Source: Nocardia sp. NBC_01730 | Lineage (GTDB): Bacteria > Actinomycetota > Actinomycetes > Mycobacteriales > Mycobacteriaceae | Assembly (NCBI RefSeq): GCF_035920445.1 | Contig: NZ_CP109162.1 | Coordinates: forward strand, 3,286,001 to 3,350,000 | Reading direction: 5' to 3' | DNA length: 64,000 nucleotides | Part shown: piece by piece, positions 1 to 9,527 of the stretch | Position numbering within the stretch: the first letter of the stretch is position 1 | Layout of the letters: every line of letters starts with the position of its first letter | Translations under genes and position numbers: made by a program | Notes under the pieces: model-generated | Database searches by the model: none | What the model was told of the DNA's origin: nothing | What the model saw: the letters and a program-made list of their open reading frames with translations, nothing else

Positions 1-26
1 GAGGGATAAACCATGGCGGCGGTCAT
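1..26 (-). CDS. Start of a truncated downstream operon gene
   Basis: Only about eight codons are present before the window edge. The ATG overlaps the TGA of the MinD-like gene in an ATGA arrangement, so the two are probably translationally coupled. MinD/CpaE-like proteins are often followed by a CpaF/TadA-type secretion ATPase, but nothing in these few codons identifies the product. Confidence 0.35.
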
Positions 27-901
27 GATGCCACTCCGGCGAGCAGGCGCCCATACGCCCGACGCGTCTCGGCTGCCAGCTCAACGTGCCGGACGAGTTC
101 ACCGCGGGCAAGGTGCGGATCGTACGGAATCTCCCTGATGTCACGGACCCAGCCGGACAGATGCTCACGCAAATGATCCGCTACCCGAGACTCCTCACCC
201 GGATACTGGTGGGAGACAACGATGGTCGTGTCGCCGACGATACCGCCGCCCTGTCCTTCGGCCGTGTCGCCGAACTGGTCGTCGAGCCATTCCAGGGTTA
301 CCCGGAGCCGGTTGGCCGCGTCCGTGCGAGCCGGAATGGCAAGTACCAGCGCGACATCCGCGTCATCGAGCAGTGGACGTAGCTGCCTGCCCGCAATCGG
401 GGTTCCCCCGTCGTATACCGCCGTGTACCCGGCGTCGTGCACCGCACGGGCAACCGTGAGATAAGTCGCACGTCTGCGCAGTGGCGCAGCGTCACGCCAC
501 AGCAGACCGATGCCCGAGGTGGCGCGCGAAAAACATTCCTTCAACGGCGCGGGTTCGTCGTCCCCGCGTCCGTACAACCAGGACTGCAGGCTGATCGGGT
601 GCAGATGCTCGTCCGCACCGCGTAGCGCGAGATCACTACCCGCCGCCGTCGCGTCCACCGCGACTGTCGGCGTGCCACCCGTGCCGAGTTCACCCGCCAA
701 TCCCAACACGGTCGTGGTGGTACCCGCACCGCCGCACCCACCGACCACCAGAATCGGGCGCTGCAGTGGATGGTCCGCCCCGGAACCATCGCCTTTGCCG
801 CGCCGCAATCGCACCACCGGAGCCTTGGAGCGCACCGGCCGACCCGACGGTTCGCCCTCCTCGGGCGCCTCGTCGAGCCAGCGGCTCCAGTCCTCTCCCA
901 T
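23..901 (-). CDS. MinD/CpaE-like P-loop ATPase
   Basis: This 292-residue protein has a deviant Walker A motif near residues 53-62 (GGCGGAGTTTT), an aspartate-rich segment after it (VAVDATAAGSDLAL) and a later TAVYDGGTP segment. This is the SIMIBI/ParA-MinD layout. The canonical Walker A lysine is not present, so ATP hydrolysis may be weak or lost. The first 45 residues are charged and probably disordered. It follows a single-pass membrane protein gene by 15 bases and overlaps the next gene by ATGA, so the three probably form one operon. Related actinobacterial proteins work in tad-like pilus or secretion assembly; that role is inferred here. Confidence 0.6.
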   Translation of the reverse strand: MGEDWSRWLDEAPEEGEPSGRPVRSKAPVVRLRRGKGDGSGADHPLQRPILVVGGCGGAGTTTTVLGLAGELGTGGTPTVAVDATAAGSDLALRGADEHLHPISLQSWLYGRGDDEPAPLKECFSRATSGIGLLWRDAAPLRRRATYLTVARAVHDAGYTAVYDGGTPIAGRQLRPLLDDADVALVLAIPARTDAANRLRVTLEWLDDQFGDTAEGQGGGIVGDTTIVVSHQYPGEESRVADHLREHLSGWVRDIREIPYDPHLARGELVRHVELAAETRRAYGRLLAGVAS

Positions 902-916
902 CGCTTCTGCTCTCCT

Positions 917-1870
917 TTATCCGGCCGCGATGCCCGTGATCAGAGTGCGGCCGCCGGTCACCGCGGTGGTCACCGTCTGCTTGTTGTACGTGGCGGGACC
1001 GCCGCCGGGCCGGTACTCGGTGACCTCCACCGAATACCGGTTGTCGGCGATCGTCACGATCCGCACGCAGTGCGTGGTGCCCGCCGGAATCGTGTCGATA
1101 CCGCGCTGGATAACCGAAGCGGGCTGGACGGCGGCGTCGGGGGCGACCGCCTCCCTTGCCCGCTCGCCGGAGCGTTCGACGTAATACGCGTACTGGAATG
1201 ACAGCACCGCGTCCGGACCGGAGTCCGTACCACCGGCCTCCGCGCTGCGAACGATCGAGTCGCCCCGTTCGGTCGGACAGGCGCCGCCGCTGACCGCGCG
1301 CGGGTTGACACCCGTCTTGGCGCCGGCGACGGTGAACTGGACCGACGCGGGTACGGGCGAATCCTTCGGCGCCGCGGCGCGGTTACCGGAGGCGTGCAGC
1401 AGAAACAGCACACACGCGATGGCCGCGCCGAGCAGCAGCGCCGCCGCGATCAGGACGATCAGCGTGCGGGCCCGGCGGACGGCGGGGTGCTCGCGGGCAG
1501 CTTGGCGCAGCGCACCCGACGCACGCGGACGATCCACCCTGTTGTCCCCGTCCGACCGAGGGAAGCGTGCGAGACCGGCCTGCCGCGGCGGGGTGTAGTC
1601 GTCGTAGGGACTGGGCGCGCGGCCGGCCACCCAATCCGACCAACCGCCGGTGAATTCGCTGCGCTGCGCGGGCAGATTGCTGGGGATGTCCTCGGCCGGG
1701 CGCCCCCACGGCTCGTCGTCCTCGCGAATATAGTCCGGATAGCGCGCCGGCCCGTCGTCCTCCGCGGAAGCGGCGGAACTCGCCTCACCAGGGTGGGCAG
1801 TTTCCGGGGTGCCCTTCTCCGGCTCCAGAGCGCCGTACCAGCGGGACAGCTGTTTGTACGACTTCAACAT
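917..1870 (-). CDS. Single-pass membrane protein with extracytoplasmic domain
   Basis: The 317-residue product has a long acidic, proline-rich cytoplasmic N-terminus and one strong transmembrane helix at about 134-157 (TLIVLIAAALLLGAAIACVL). An exported C-terminal domain of about 155 residues follows, with two cysteines that could form a disulfide. No signal peptidase site is visible, so it is probably a type II anchored protein. It lies directly upstream of the MinD-like ATPase gene on the same strand and probably shares its transcript. I do not recognise a named family; it resembles hypothetical proteins of Nocardia and Rhodococcus. Confidence 0.6.
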   Translation of the reverse strand: MLKSYKQLSRWYGALEPEKGTPETAHPGEASSAASAEDDGPARYPDYIREDDEPWGRPAEDIPSNLPAQRSEFTGGWSDWVAGRAPSPYDDYTPPRQAGLARFPRSDGDNRVDRPRASGALRQAAREHPAVRRARTLIVLIAAALLLGAAIACVLFLLHASGNRAAAPKDSPVPASVQFTVAGAKTGVNPRAVSGGACPTERGDSIVRSAEAGGTDSGPDAVLSFQYAYYVERSGERAREAVAPDAAVQPASVIQRGIDTIPAGTTHCVRIVTIADNRYSVEVTEYRPGGGPATYNKQTVTTAVTGGRTLITGIAAG

Positions 1871-1926
1871 TCCCCCATTCCCGCAGAGCAGGGCACGCAG
1901 TATCGCATCGTGGGACCTCTCGGCGA

Positions 1927-3555
1927 TCAGTTCGTGGAGAACGGGTAGGCGTCGGGTATGCCGGGTCGATCGGTGGGCGGAATCGATGTCACGCCGCCGG
2001 ATGAGGCGCCATCGGCTCCTGTCCCGAACGGAAATTGTCCCGTACCGGACGAACTCGGCGTGGGCGACGCGCCGGAGCTTTCCCCGAAGAATCCGGTCGG
2101 TTGCTTCTCCACCACCCCCTGTGGCGTGGCATTGCTGCCGAACGTGTCGGCCACATCGCGGGCGACGGCGGCGAACCAGTCGGCCACCAATTGGGTGGGC
2201 GCGTCACCGTTCGCCGAGACGGTCGCGCTGGCGTAGCCGCGGTGCCGCTGGACGGTGTCCCAGTACCGCACCCAGGTGGTCGTGTTCAGCAAATCGCTGT
2301 TGTCGGTGATGTTCTGCACGACCGCGTCGAACGCCTGGGTGACCAGCCGGACGCCGGTCGTCGGCGGGATCAACTGCGGTATGGCGCCGAGCAGCTCGGT
2401 GCCGAGCGACCGCAGCGCGGCGGGCGGATCAGCCAGGCCAGCGGTGGCAAGCTCCGAGATGGCCGTCGGGTTGATGAACGTCCTGACCACCGTGACAACC
2501 GCGTTGAGTCCGATCATGCCGACCTTCAGCAGGGTCTGCAGCGCGCCGGGAATATCCAGCGGGGTGCGCGGGTCGGAGGCGTCGGCGAGGCGCTGCGAGA
2601 TCGACTTCTCGGGCGAGATCGACAGGGTGGCCAGCGAATTGCCCTGGATGTCCTCGTGTGCCACCTTGGTCGCGGTCTTGATCGAGGTGTACGCCAAGGC
2701 CTGCGCGATCGATACCAATGAGGCGATCGGGTCGCCACCGCTCAGCGTGGACTGGCCGGCCACGTTGGCGACCGCGCGGAGGATGGGGGCGCCGTCCGGC
2801 GCGTCGCAGGCCAGGTCGCCCGCCGCGCAGAAACTGGCCACACGTCCGGTGAGCGCGCCGAAGTCGGCGGCCCTGTCGCGTTCCGGACCGATGCCTCCGC
2901 CAGTGGCCGGCGCCTGCGGCAGGGCGGCGATCGACGCGAGCCGATCGCCCGAGGTGCCCGGCGCGGCGTCCGGCGTCGCCCTGCCCGGCGCACCAGGAAA
3001 CAGCGGTGCGCCGGAGTTGCGGGTGGGGTCGGCGAACAGCGCGACCGCGGCGACCTTCTCGGCGGGCAGCACGCCGTGGCCCTGGCCGATTTCCTGCGCG
3101 AACAGCGAGGCGACGTGCGCGCCCTGCGAGTAGCCGACTACCGCGAAGCGGGTATCCGCGCAGGCGTCGGCGACAGTCTCGGCCATGGTCCGCAGGCGAG
3201 CGAGGCCTCCGGTCACCGACTCCCAGTACGGCACCGCGCTACCGGCGGTCGCACCGCCGAAGCCGGATTCATATGGCACATAGGCCCGATCGACCAGACC
3301 GCGGTCGGCGGCCTTGGCCATCATCGGCCGGAACACCGTTGACAACATTCCGGTGTCGGTGGTGGGCGCCGCGTCCGGCGAGGACTCACCGGTGCCCTGA
3401 ATTCCCAACGCGTACAACGCAGGACAAGTTCTGATGTCGATGTTCGTCGAGGGGTTCGCGGGATTGAACGGCTCCGCTTCCGCGGTGCCGGCGGTCGCCA
3501 CACCAACGGCGAGTGCGACCAGCATCCCCGAGAATCTTGCCGTGTGTCCAGTCAT
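1927..3555 (-). CDS. Secreted cutinase-family serine esterase, long form
   Basis: Cutinase-family alpha/beta hydrolases cleave ester bonds of lipids or polyesters outside the cell. The 542-residue protein starts at ATG 3555; four codons upstream is only a TTG. It has a signal peptide ending near AEAEP, the nucleophile motif GYSQGA at about residue 140, and the family's Asp region in FCAAGDLAC at about 245. A likely catalytic His is far downstream (RHRGY, about 440). Ordinary cutinases are about 200-220 residues, so a helical insertion of about 190 residues lies between Asp and His. A Ser/Pro/Gly-rich tail follows. It ends 56 bases from the membrane protein gene. Confidence 0.85.
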   Translation of the reverse strand: MTGHTARFSGMLVALAVGVATAGTAEAEPFNPANPSTNIDIRTCPALYALGIQGTGESSPDAAPTTDTGMLSTVFRPMMAKAADRGLVDRAYVPYESGFGGATAGSAVPYWESVTGGLARLRTMAETVADACADTRFAVVGYSQGAHVASLFAQEIGQGHGVLPAEKVAAVALFADPTRNSGAPLFPGAPGRATPDAAPGTSGDRLASIAALPQAPATGGGIGPERDRAADFGALTGRVASFCAAGDLACDAPDGAPILRAVANVAGQSTLSGGDPIASLVSIAQALAYTSIKTATKVAHEDIQGNSLATLSISPEKSISQRLADASDPRTPLDIPGALQTLLKVGMIGLNAVVTVVRTFINPTAISELATAGLADPPAALRSLGTELLGAIPQLIPPTTGVRLVTQAFDAVVQNITDNSDLLNTTTWVRYWDTVQRHRGYASATVSANGDAPTQLVADWFAAVARDVADTFGSNATPQGVVEKQPTGFFGESSGASPTPSSSGTGQFPFGTGADGASSGGVTSIPPTDRPGIPDAYPFSTN

Positions 3556-3762
3556 AGCGACCCGCAATCAAGTCGTTTGCCGCAACTACCCTCAACGCCA
3601 TGAAACGCAGTAGACCGTAACAGATTCCGACTATTGCCGCCGAATCGGCGGAAATCTTCCGCGAAACGCCGATGCGCGCGACACACCATCGCGCGCCGAC
3701 GGGAGACACTTCGATAAGTTTCCGACGGCTCGCACCGGATGGCTACTACCGGCCGACAACCG

Positions 3763-3821
3763 GGCCCACCAAAGCCATTGCGATATCAGCTAATACAAAG
3801 CTACCGAGAGGTTGGTGGGCC
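3763..3821 (-). terminator. Inverted repeat downstream of relA
   Basis: GGCCCACCAA (3763-3772) pairs perfectly with TTGGTGGGCC (3812-3821). The 39-base loop is AT-richer than its surroundings. It lies just past the relA stop codon and upstream of the divergent side of the cutinase gene. There is no strong U-tract, so it may be a weak terminator or an mRNA 3' stabiliser. Confidence 0.35.
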
Positions 3822-3829
3822 GGGCCCGG

Positions 3830-6232
3830 TCAGGTAGCGGAGGTGACGCGGTAGACGTCGTAGACGCCCTCCACGTTCCGCACCACATTCAGCAAGTGCC
3901 CCAGGTGTTTCGGGTCGCCCATCTCGAAGGTGAACTTGCTGATCGCCACCCGGTCGCCGTGCGTGGCGACCGACGCGGACAGGATGTTGACTTTCTCGTC
4001 GGCCAGAACCTTCGTCACGTCCGACAGCAGCCGGGTACGGTCCAGCGCCTCGATCTGGATGGCGACCAGGAACACCGAGGACGGCGAGGGCGCCCAGGAC
4101 ACCTCGATGATCCGCTCGGCCTGCTCGCGCAGCGAACCCGCATTGGTGCAGTCGGTGCGGTGCACACTCACCGCACCGCCACGCGTCACGAAGCCCATGA
4201 TCTCGTCGCCGGGCACCGGGGTGCAGCATTTCGCCAGCTTGGCGACCGTGCCGGCCGCTCCGGGAATCAGCACGCCCGCGTCGCCGGTAACTCGTTGCCT
4301 GCTCGGCGTCGTCGACGGTGTGGAGCGCTCGGCCAGTTCGTTCTCCACGTCACCGATGCCGCCGAGCTGGGCCATCAACCGCTGCACGACGTGGTGCGCG
4401 GAGACCTGGTGCTCGCCGACCGCGGTGTAGAGCGTGGAGATGTCGGTGTAGTGCAGTTCATGGGCGACCGCGGTCATCGCGTCGACGCTCATCAACCGCT
4501 GCAGCGGCAGCCCGACGCGGCGAACCTCCTTGGAGATCTGCTCCTTGCCACTCTCCAGGGCCTCCTCCCGCCGCTCCTTGGCGAACCACTGGCGAATCTT
4601 GGCCTTGGCACGCGGCGACACCACGAAGTTCTGCCAGTCGCGACTGGGCCCCGCGTTCTGCGCCTTCGAGGTGAACACCTCGACGACCTCGCCGTTCTCC
4701 AGTTGACGTTCCAGCGCGACCAGCCGCCCGTTCACCCGAGCGCCGATGCAGCGGTGGCCGACCTCGGTGTGCACGGCGTAAGCGAAGTCGACCGGCGTCG
4801 ACTTCTGCGGCAGCGTGATCACGTCACCCTTCGGGGTGAACACGAAGATCTCCGGCGACTTCAGATCGAAGCGCAGCGACTCCAGGAACTCGGCCGGGTC
4901 CGCGGCCTCACGCTGCCAGTCCAGCAGCTGGCGCATCCACGCCATGTCGTCGACCTCGGCGGTGTCGTTGGTGTGTTTGCCTCGGGTCTCCTTGTAGCGC
5001 CAGTGCGCGGCAATGCCGAACTCCGCGGTGCGGTGCATGTCCTGCGTGCGGATCTGCACTTCCAGCGGCTTGCCGTCCGGCCCGACCACGGTGGTGTGCA
5101 GCGACTGGTAGACGCCGTAGCGCGGCTGGGCGATGTAGTCCTTGAATCGGCCTGCCATCGGCTGCCACAGCGAGTGCACCACGCCGACCGCCGCGTAGCA
5201 GTCGCGCACCTCGTCGCAGAGGATGCGAATCCCGACCAGGTCGTGGATGTCGTCGAAGTCCTTACCCTTGACGATCATCTTCTGGTAGATCGACCAGTAG
5301 TGCTTGGGGCGGCCCTCGACGATCGCGTTGATCCGAGAAGCGGCCAGCGTGTTGACGATCTCGGCCCGCACCTTCGCCAGATAGGTGTCCCGTGAGGGCG
5401 CGCGATCGGCGACCAGCCGGACGATTTCGTCGTACTTCTTCGGGTGCAGGATCGCGAACGCGAGGTCTTCCAGCTCCCATTTGACCGTCGCCATGCCGAG
5501 GCGATGGGCAAGAGGCGCAATGACTTCCAGGGTCTCCTTGGCCTTCTTGGCCTGCTTCTCCGGCGGCAGGAACCGCATGGTCCGCATATTGTGCAACCGA
5601 TCGGCCACCTTGATCACCAGCACGCGCGGGTCGCGCGCCATCGCGATGATCATCTTGCGGATGGTCTCCGCCTCGGCGGCCGCGCCGAGGTTGACCTTGT
5701 CCAGCTTGGTGACGCCGTCGACGAGATGCGCGACCTCGGTGCCGAAGTCCTCGGTGAGCTGATCGAGGCTGTAGCCGGTGTCCTCCACTGTGTCGTGCAG
5801 CAGCGCGGCCACCAGCGTGGTGGTGTCCATGCCGAGCTCGGCCAGGATGTTGGCGACGGCGAGCGGGTGGGTGATGTACGGATCGCCGGACTTGCGGAAC
5901 TGGTGCTTGTGCCGGTCGTCGGCCACGTCGAACGCGCGCTGCAACAGCGTCAGGTTCGCCTTCGGGTACAGCTCGCGGTGCACGGTGGCCAGCGGCTCCA
6001 GCACCGGCTTGACCGCCGCGATACCGCGCTGACCAGTCATGCGGCGGGCCAGCCTGGCACGCACGCGACGCGAGGCCGAGGTCGGGACGGCGGCACCCGG
6101 CTGGCGCGGCAGCGTCGTACTACCCGCCGTCTGCGGCTTCTTCGGCTGGGGCGCATCGGTGGTGGAGGCACCATCCGACTGCGGGTCCGACGCCGATTGC
6201 TCGACCTTCGCCTCGCCCAGATGCTGAGTCAT
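3830..6232 (-). CDS. relA: Bifunctional (p)ppGpp synthetase/hydrolase
   Basis: Makes and degrades the alarmone (p)ppGpp in the stringent response. The 800-residue protein has, in order, an HD hydrolase domain (HDTVEDT at about residue 146), the synthetase domain ([10 protein letters not shown]), a TGS domain ([10 protein letters not shown]), a Zn-finger-like/helical region (KCCTPVPGD) and a C-terminal ACT domain. This is the standard long RSH layout. I chose ATG 6232 because GGAGAGG lies 8 bases upstream; a further upstream in-frame start has no such site. In M. tuberculosis relA is next to apt. Here an HxlR/SnoaL pair and an ABC-F gene separate them. Confidence 0.97.
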   Translation of the reverse strand: MTQHLGEAKVEQSASDPQSDGASTTDAPQPKKPQTAGSTTLPRQPGAAVPTSASRRVRARLARRMTGQRGIAAVKPVLEPLATVHRELYPKANLTLLQRAFDVADDRHKHQFRKSGDPYITHPLAVANILAELGMDTTTLVAALLHDTVEDTGYSLDQLTEDFGTEVAHLVDGVTKLDKVNLGAAAEAETIRKMIIAMARDPRVLVIKVADRLHNMRTMRFLPPEKQAKKAKETLEVIAPLAHRLGMATVKWELEDLAFAILHPKKYDEIVRLVADRAPSRDTYLAKVRAEIVNTLAASRINAIVEGRPKHYWSIYQKMIVKGKDFDDIHDLVGIRILCDEVRDCYAAVGVVHSLWQPMAGRFKDYIAQPRYGVYQSLHTTVVGPDGKPLEVQIRTQDMHRTAEFGIAAHWRYKETRGKHTNDTAEVDDMAWMRQLLDWQREAADPAEFLESLRFDLKSPEIFVFTPKGDVITLPQKSTPVDFAYAVHTEVGHRCIGARVNGRLVALERQLENGEVVEVFTSKAQNAGPSRDWQNFVVSPRAKAKIRQWFAKERREEALESGKEQISKEVRRVGLPLQRLMSVDAMTAVAHELHYTDISTLYTAVGEHQVSAHHVVQRLMAQLGGIGDVENELAERSTPSTTPSRQRVTGDAGVLIPGAAGTVAKLAKCCTPVPGDEIMGFVTRGGAVSVHRTDCTNAGSLREQAERIIEVSWAPSPSSVFLVAIQIEALDRTRLLSDVTKVLADEKVNILSASVATHGDRVAISKFTFEMGDPKHLGHLLNVVRNVEGVYDVYRVTSAT

Positions 6233-6709
6233 GCCACCAACCTCTCCGCGCCTCGATCGGAACACCCTATCCGACCGCTGCAAACTCCCGGACCACCAAC
6301 TTTAGTCCGGCCTGGGCTCGCACGTCCGTTCAGCTGGCTGCGGATGCGCGCGAGTGTCTCCGGACAAGCGACGGACACGGTTCCCGAGAGGTTCCGGCCA
6401 CCCGCCGCAACCCTGACATATCGGACGCTTCCATGCCGCCGGAGTTGGGCTGCTCACCGGAATGCGACCCTGCGGATCAACGGCCAGGATCGGGTCACGC
6501 GGGCGGTTCGGCGGCGGCCCGTGGTCATAGCTGAAAGCTATACCTACAGTTCGCTTGTGGGCGTCGCGGCGGTGAACGCCCGGCCCGACCCCTTGCCGCA
6601 TCTTCACCGCATGCGGCAGGGAGTTTGTCGCAGGTTCAACAGTGCGTGGCACACATTATGGAGAGCTTTCGCACGCCGCCCGCCGTGGCCATACGACACT
6701 TGCCGCCCG
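6233..6709. other. Intergenic region between relA and the HxlR gene
   Basis: About 477 bases hold the relA leader and promoter side and the 3' flank of the HxlR gene. Open frames exist on both strands, but none has a ribosome binding site or recognisable protein features. I see no RNA gene or repeat here. Confidence 0.5.
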
Positions 6710-7228
6710 TCAGGGGGCCTGGTCGAGGCGATCGCCGATGAGCATGGTCCCGGGGCCGAGGTGGCCGCCCGGACCGTGCTGCCAGCGGACGTTGTCGGCG
6801 GTGAGGGGTGCCCCGCAGGCTCGGCAGACCACCACGCCGGCGGTCGGCTGGCCACAGTCGCGATGGACGACCACGGCGGGCGGACCCGCAGCACCCGCGA
6901 GCCATTTGTCGCCCCACGTGATGAGCATGGTGAGGACCGGATACAGGTCCCGCCCCTGTTCGGTGAGCAGATACTCGTGCCGCACCGGATTCGATTGGTA
7001 GGCACGTGTTTCGACGATCCCGTGCTTCTGCAGCGCATCCAGGCGCGCCGCGAGCACATTGGAGGCGATACCGAGGTCGCGGCGGATGTCCTCGAAGCGG
7101 GTCAGCCCGACGAACAAGTCGCGCAGGATCAGTGGCGTCCAGCGCTCACCGATCGCGTCGACCGTGCGCGCGATCGAGCAGACGATGTCGGAGAAAGCAG
7201 CCTTGGGCACACGAGCAGGATAGTCCAT
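6710..7228 (-). CDS. HxlR-family winged-helix transcription factor
   Basis: A 172-residue regulator with the HxlR winged helix near residues 10-95 (CSIARTVDAIGERWTPLIL, then a recognition helix around NVLAARLDAL). A C-terminal extension carries CGQP...CRACG, a possible small zinc-ribbon-like tail. HxlR proteins bind as dimers and often sense reactive electrophiles, quinones or disulfide stress through the N-terminal Cys. The ATG at 7228 is supported by family length. It is divergent from the SnoaL-like gene, with a palindrome between them, so it probably controls that gene and itself. Confidence 0.88.
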   Translation of the reverse strand: MDYPARVPKAAFSDIVCSIARTVDAIGERWTPLILRDLFVGLTRFEDIRRDLGIASNVLAARLDALQKHGIVETRAYQSNPVRHEYLLTEQGRDLYPVLTMLITWGDKWLAGAAGPPAVVVHRDCGQPTAGVVVCRACGAPLTADNVRWQHGPGGHLGPGTMLIGDRLDQAP

Positions 7229-7237
7229 TGCTTTTTG

Positions 7238-7248
7238 CAAGTTACTTG
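7238..7248. promoter_or_regulatory. Candidate HxlR operator
   Basis: CAAGT-T-ACTTG is a perfect palindrome with 5-base arms in the 62-base region between the divergent HxlR and SnoaL-like genes. The half-site resembles the AAGTAACTT-type sites known for HxlR regulators. It begins 10 bases upstream of the HxlR start codon, so binding would repress the regulator gene. Confidence 0.5.
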
Positions 7249-7290
7249 GGTTAGGTTCGGGCCAACCGAGAAGCGAAGGGGTGACCGGAT

Positions 7291-7704
7291 ATGTCCGACG
7301 CGATTGCCAGGTTCCGCGCGGCGACCGAGGCAGGCGACATCGACGCGCTGATGGAGACGATCGCGCCCGATGCCGAGCTTGCCTCGCCGCTGTCCGGCCG
7401 GTTGGTGTTCCGCGGCAAGGCAGACCTGCGGGTGCTGCTTGCGGCCGCCTACGGCAGTCTGACCGGCTTGCGCTGGACCGAGCAGATCGGCGACGGCGCA
7501 CGCCAAGTCCTGCTGGCGACCGCCGCGATCGGACCGTTCCGGTTGACCGAGGCGCTGGTGATCGGGCTCGACGACCACGGCCGCATCCGCACGCTGAACC
7601 CGCACCTCCGCCCGTGGCTCACCCTCACCTACCTCGCGGTGCGCTTGGTGCCCGGATTGTTCCGGCATCCCGGCGTCCTACGGCGGGCGGCCCGGGCCGC
7701 GTGA
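7291..7704 (+). CDS. SnoaL/NTF2-like domain protein
   Basis: A 137-residue protein with the cone-like NTF2 fold pattern: an N-terminal helix (DAIARFRAATEAGDIDALMETI), the APDAELASPLSG strand region and FRGKADLRVLL. The C-terminus is basic and hydrophobic. Such proteins include small cyclases, isomerases and binding proteins, and sequence alone does not give the substrate. It is divergent from the HxlR gene, so it is the likely regulated target, perhaps in detoxifying a small molecule. Confidence 0.75.
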   Translation: MSDAIARFRAATEAGDIDALMETIAPDAELASPLSGRLVFRGKADLRVLLAAAYGSLTGLRWTEQIGDGARQVLLATAAIGPFRLTEALVIGLDDHGRIRTLNPHLRPWLTLTYLAVRLVPGLFRHPGVLRRAARAA

Positions 7705-7787
7705 ATTGCGGCCGTCGGCCGCGATACCACGTGCGGGCAATCTGCCCCTGCCTAGCGGAGAGCGGTGAAGGCCTCAGTGCGGTCCCG

Positions 7788-9377
7788 CTACGTCACCGAG
7801 GTCTCGGCCAGCCCGCCCGCGGTGAGCTCCAGCCGTCGGGTCACCCCGATGTCGCCGAGGAAGCGCAGGTCGTGGCTGACCACGATCAGCGCACCCTCGA
7901 AACCGGCGAGGGCCTGCGTGAGGTGCCGCAGACTCGGCAGATCGAGATTGTTGGTCGGCTCGTCCAGCAGCAACAGTTTCGGCGCGGGATCGGCGAGCAG
8001 CAGCATCGCCAGCGCGGCCCGCAATCGCTCCCCTCCGGACAGCGCCGCGGCAGCGACATCGGCGTCCGCGCCGCGGAACAGAAAGCGGGCCAGCTGGGCC
8101 CGGATCCGCTCGGCGGACGCGTGCGGCGCCGTCGAGGCCACGTTCTCGAACACCGACCGCGGCTCGTCGAACACATCGAGACGCTGCGGCAGCATTCGCC
8201 ACGGCACCTTCGGACCGTTCGCCGCGATGCGGCGCAGCAGCGTCGTCTTGCCGACCCCGTTGCGTCCGGTCAGCGCGATCCGCTCCGGGCCGGACACCCG
8301 CAACGTCACAATCGGCCCGCAAGCCAGCTCCACCTGGTCCAGGTCGATCACGTCCTGGCTGGGATAGAGCCGGGTGTCGGGCAGATCCACCCGGATCTCC
8401 CGATCGTCGCGCAACAACTCCTTCGCCTGCTCGAGCTGCTCCTTGGCGGTGTCGAGCTTCTCGATGTGGCTGTTGCGCAGCTTGCCCGCCGACACCTGGG
8501 CCTGCCGTTTGCGTTCCCCCATCACGATTTTCGGCTCCCGCTTCTGGTCCCACATCTTCTGCCCGTAGCGCTGCCTCCGATCCAGCTTGATGCGCGCCTC
8601 GACAAGCTCACGCGCCTGCTTGCGCACGTCGCCGCGCGCATCCCGGATCGCGGCCCTCGCGGCCTCCTGCTCGGCCTCGACGATCCGTTCGTACTCGCTG
8701 AAATTGCCTCCGAACAACCGCAGTTCGCCGTGCCGCAGCTCAGCGATGACAGCCATCCGCTCCAGCAGCTCGCGATCATGGCTCACCGTGAGGACCGTGC
8801 CGGAGAACTGCGTGACCACCTCGTAGAGCCGTTCGCGGGCGATCTGATCCAGGTTGTTCGTCGGTTCGTCCAGCAGCAGCACGTCAGGCTCGGCGAGCAG
8901 CTCGGCGACCAGTCCGAGCAGTACCGTCTCGCCACCGGACAGCGTGTCCAGCGTGCGATCGAGCTGCCCGACCGAATCGGCGACGTAGTGCAAGCCGAGC
9001 CCGGCCAGTAGCGCGATAGCGCGTTCCTCGACATCCCACTGATTGCCGACCAGGTCGAAGTCCGCCTCGACGGCGATCCCGGACTCGATGCGATGCAACG
9101 CCATTCGGATGTCAGCGATACCGAGCACGGCGTCGACGCGCTGCCCTGACGCGAGACCGAGATCCTGCCGCAGATACCCGAGCTGCCCGGTGACCGTGAT
9201 CGACCCGCGCGCGGGCTTCAGCCGACCGGCGACCAGCTCCAGCAGCGTCGACTTACCCGCGCCGTTGCCGCCGACCAGGCCGACGTGACCGGGACCGAGA
9301 ACAGCGTCGAGCCCCTCGAAGACGGAGGTGCCGTCCGGCCAGGAGAAGGTGAGATCGGAAATAGACAGATTGGTCAT
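7788..9377 (-). CDS. ABC-F family ATPase, ribosome-protection type
   Basis: A 529-residue protein with two ABC domains and no membrane segment. Walker A motifs are GGNGAGKST and GRNGVGKTT; signature motifs are LSGGE (twice); Walker B segments are VLLLDEPTNNLD and LLLLDEPTNNLD. A charged coiled linker of about 80 residues (VRKQARELVEARIKLDRRQR) separates the domains. ABC-F proteins act on the ribosome; some give resistance to macrolides, lincosamides or pleuromutilins. The gene stands alone with a leader of about 105 bases and a possible AT-element promoter, which suits an antibiotic-response gene. The drug specificity cannot be read from the sequence. Confidence 0.9.
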   Translation of the reverse strand: MTNLSISDLTFSWPDGTSVFEGLDAVLGPGHVGLVGGNGAGKSTLLELVAGRLKPARGSITVTGQLGYLRQDLGLASGQRVDAVLGIADIRMALHRIESGIAVEADFDLVGNQWDVEERAIALLAGLGLHYVADSVGQLDRTLDTLSGGETVLLGLVAELLAEPDVLLLDEPTNNLDQIARERLYEVVTQFSGTVLTVSHDRELLERMAVIAELRHGELRLFGGNFSEYERIVEAEQEAARAAIRDARGDVRKQARELVEARIKLDRRQRYGQKMWDQKREPKIVMGERKRQAQVSAGKLRNSHIEKLDTAKEQLEQAKELLRDDREIRVDLPDTRLYPSQDVIDLDQVELACGPIVTLRVSGPERIALTGRNGVGKTTLLRRIAANGPKVPWRMLPQRLDVFDEPRSVFENVASTAPHASAERIRAQLARFLFRGADADVAAAALSGGERLRAALAMLLLADPAPKLLLLDEPTNNLDLPSLRHLTQALAGFEGALIVVSHDLRFLGDIGVTRRLELTAGGLAETSVT

Positions 9378-9489
9378 AGCGGCTTCCCAGAGGTTGCGAC
9401 GGATACGCGGCGCGCGAACGCGGGCCGCCCGAGTGGCTACCTCAGATGAGCAACGGCATGACTCCGATCAACGGGAACAAGACTCGTGC

Positions 9490-9527
9490 AGATTACGCAT
9501 AGTGTCGGCGTGTGCGCCAGTGATTTT
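9490..9527 (-). promoter_or_regulatory. Candidate promoter of the ABC-F gene
   Basis: Read on the minus strand, an AT-rich element (GAAAATCA) precedes TGGCGC (9514-9519). An 18-base spacer then leads to TAATCT (9490-9495). The AT element just upstream of a weak -35 resembles WhiB7-dependent promoters. The transcript would start near 9483, giving a leader of about 105 bases. A minute frame, ATG CCG TTG CTC ATC TGA, lies in the leader. Confidence 0.4.

Noticed and set aside
3812..5395. A 527-codon plus-strand open frame opposite relA.
   Set aside because: It is rich in His, Arg and Asp runs typical of the antisense of a high-GC gene, and relA is unmistakable on the other strand.
6302..6652. 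A 116-codon minus-strand frame between relA and the HxlR gene.
   Set aside because: It has no ribosome site and is rich in Pro, Arg and Gly with no predicted structure, in the region where the relA promoter should lie.
5444..7351. A 635-codon plus-strand open frame.
   Set aside because: It spans the antisense of relA and of the HxlR gene and has shadow-like composition.
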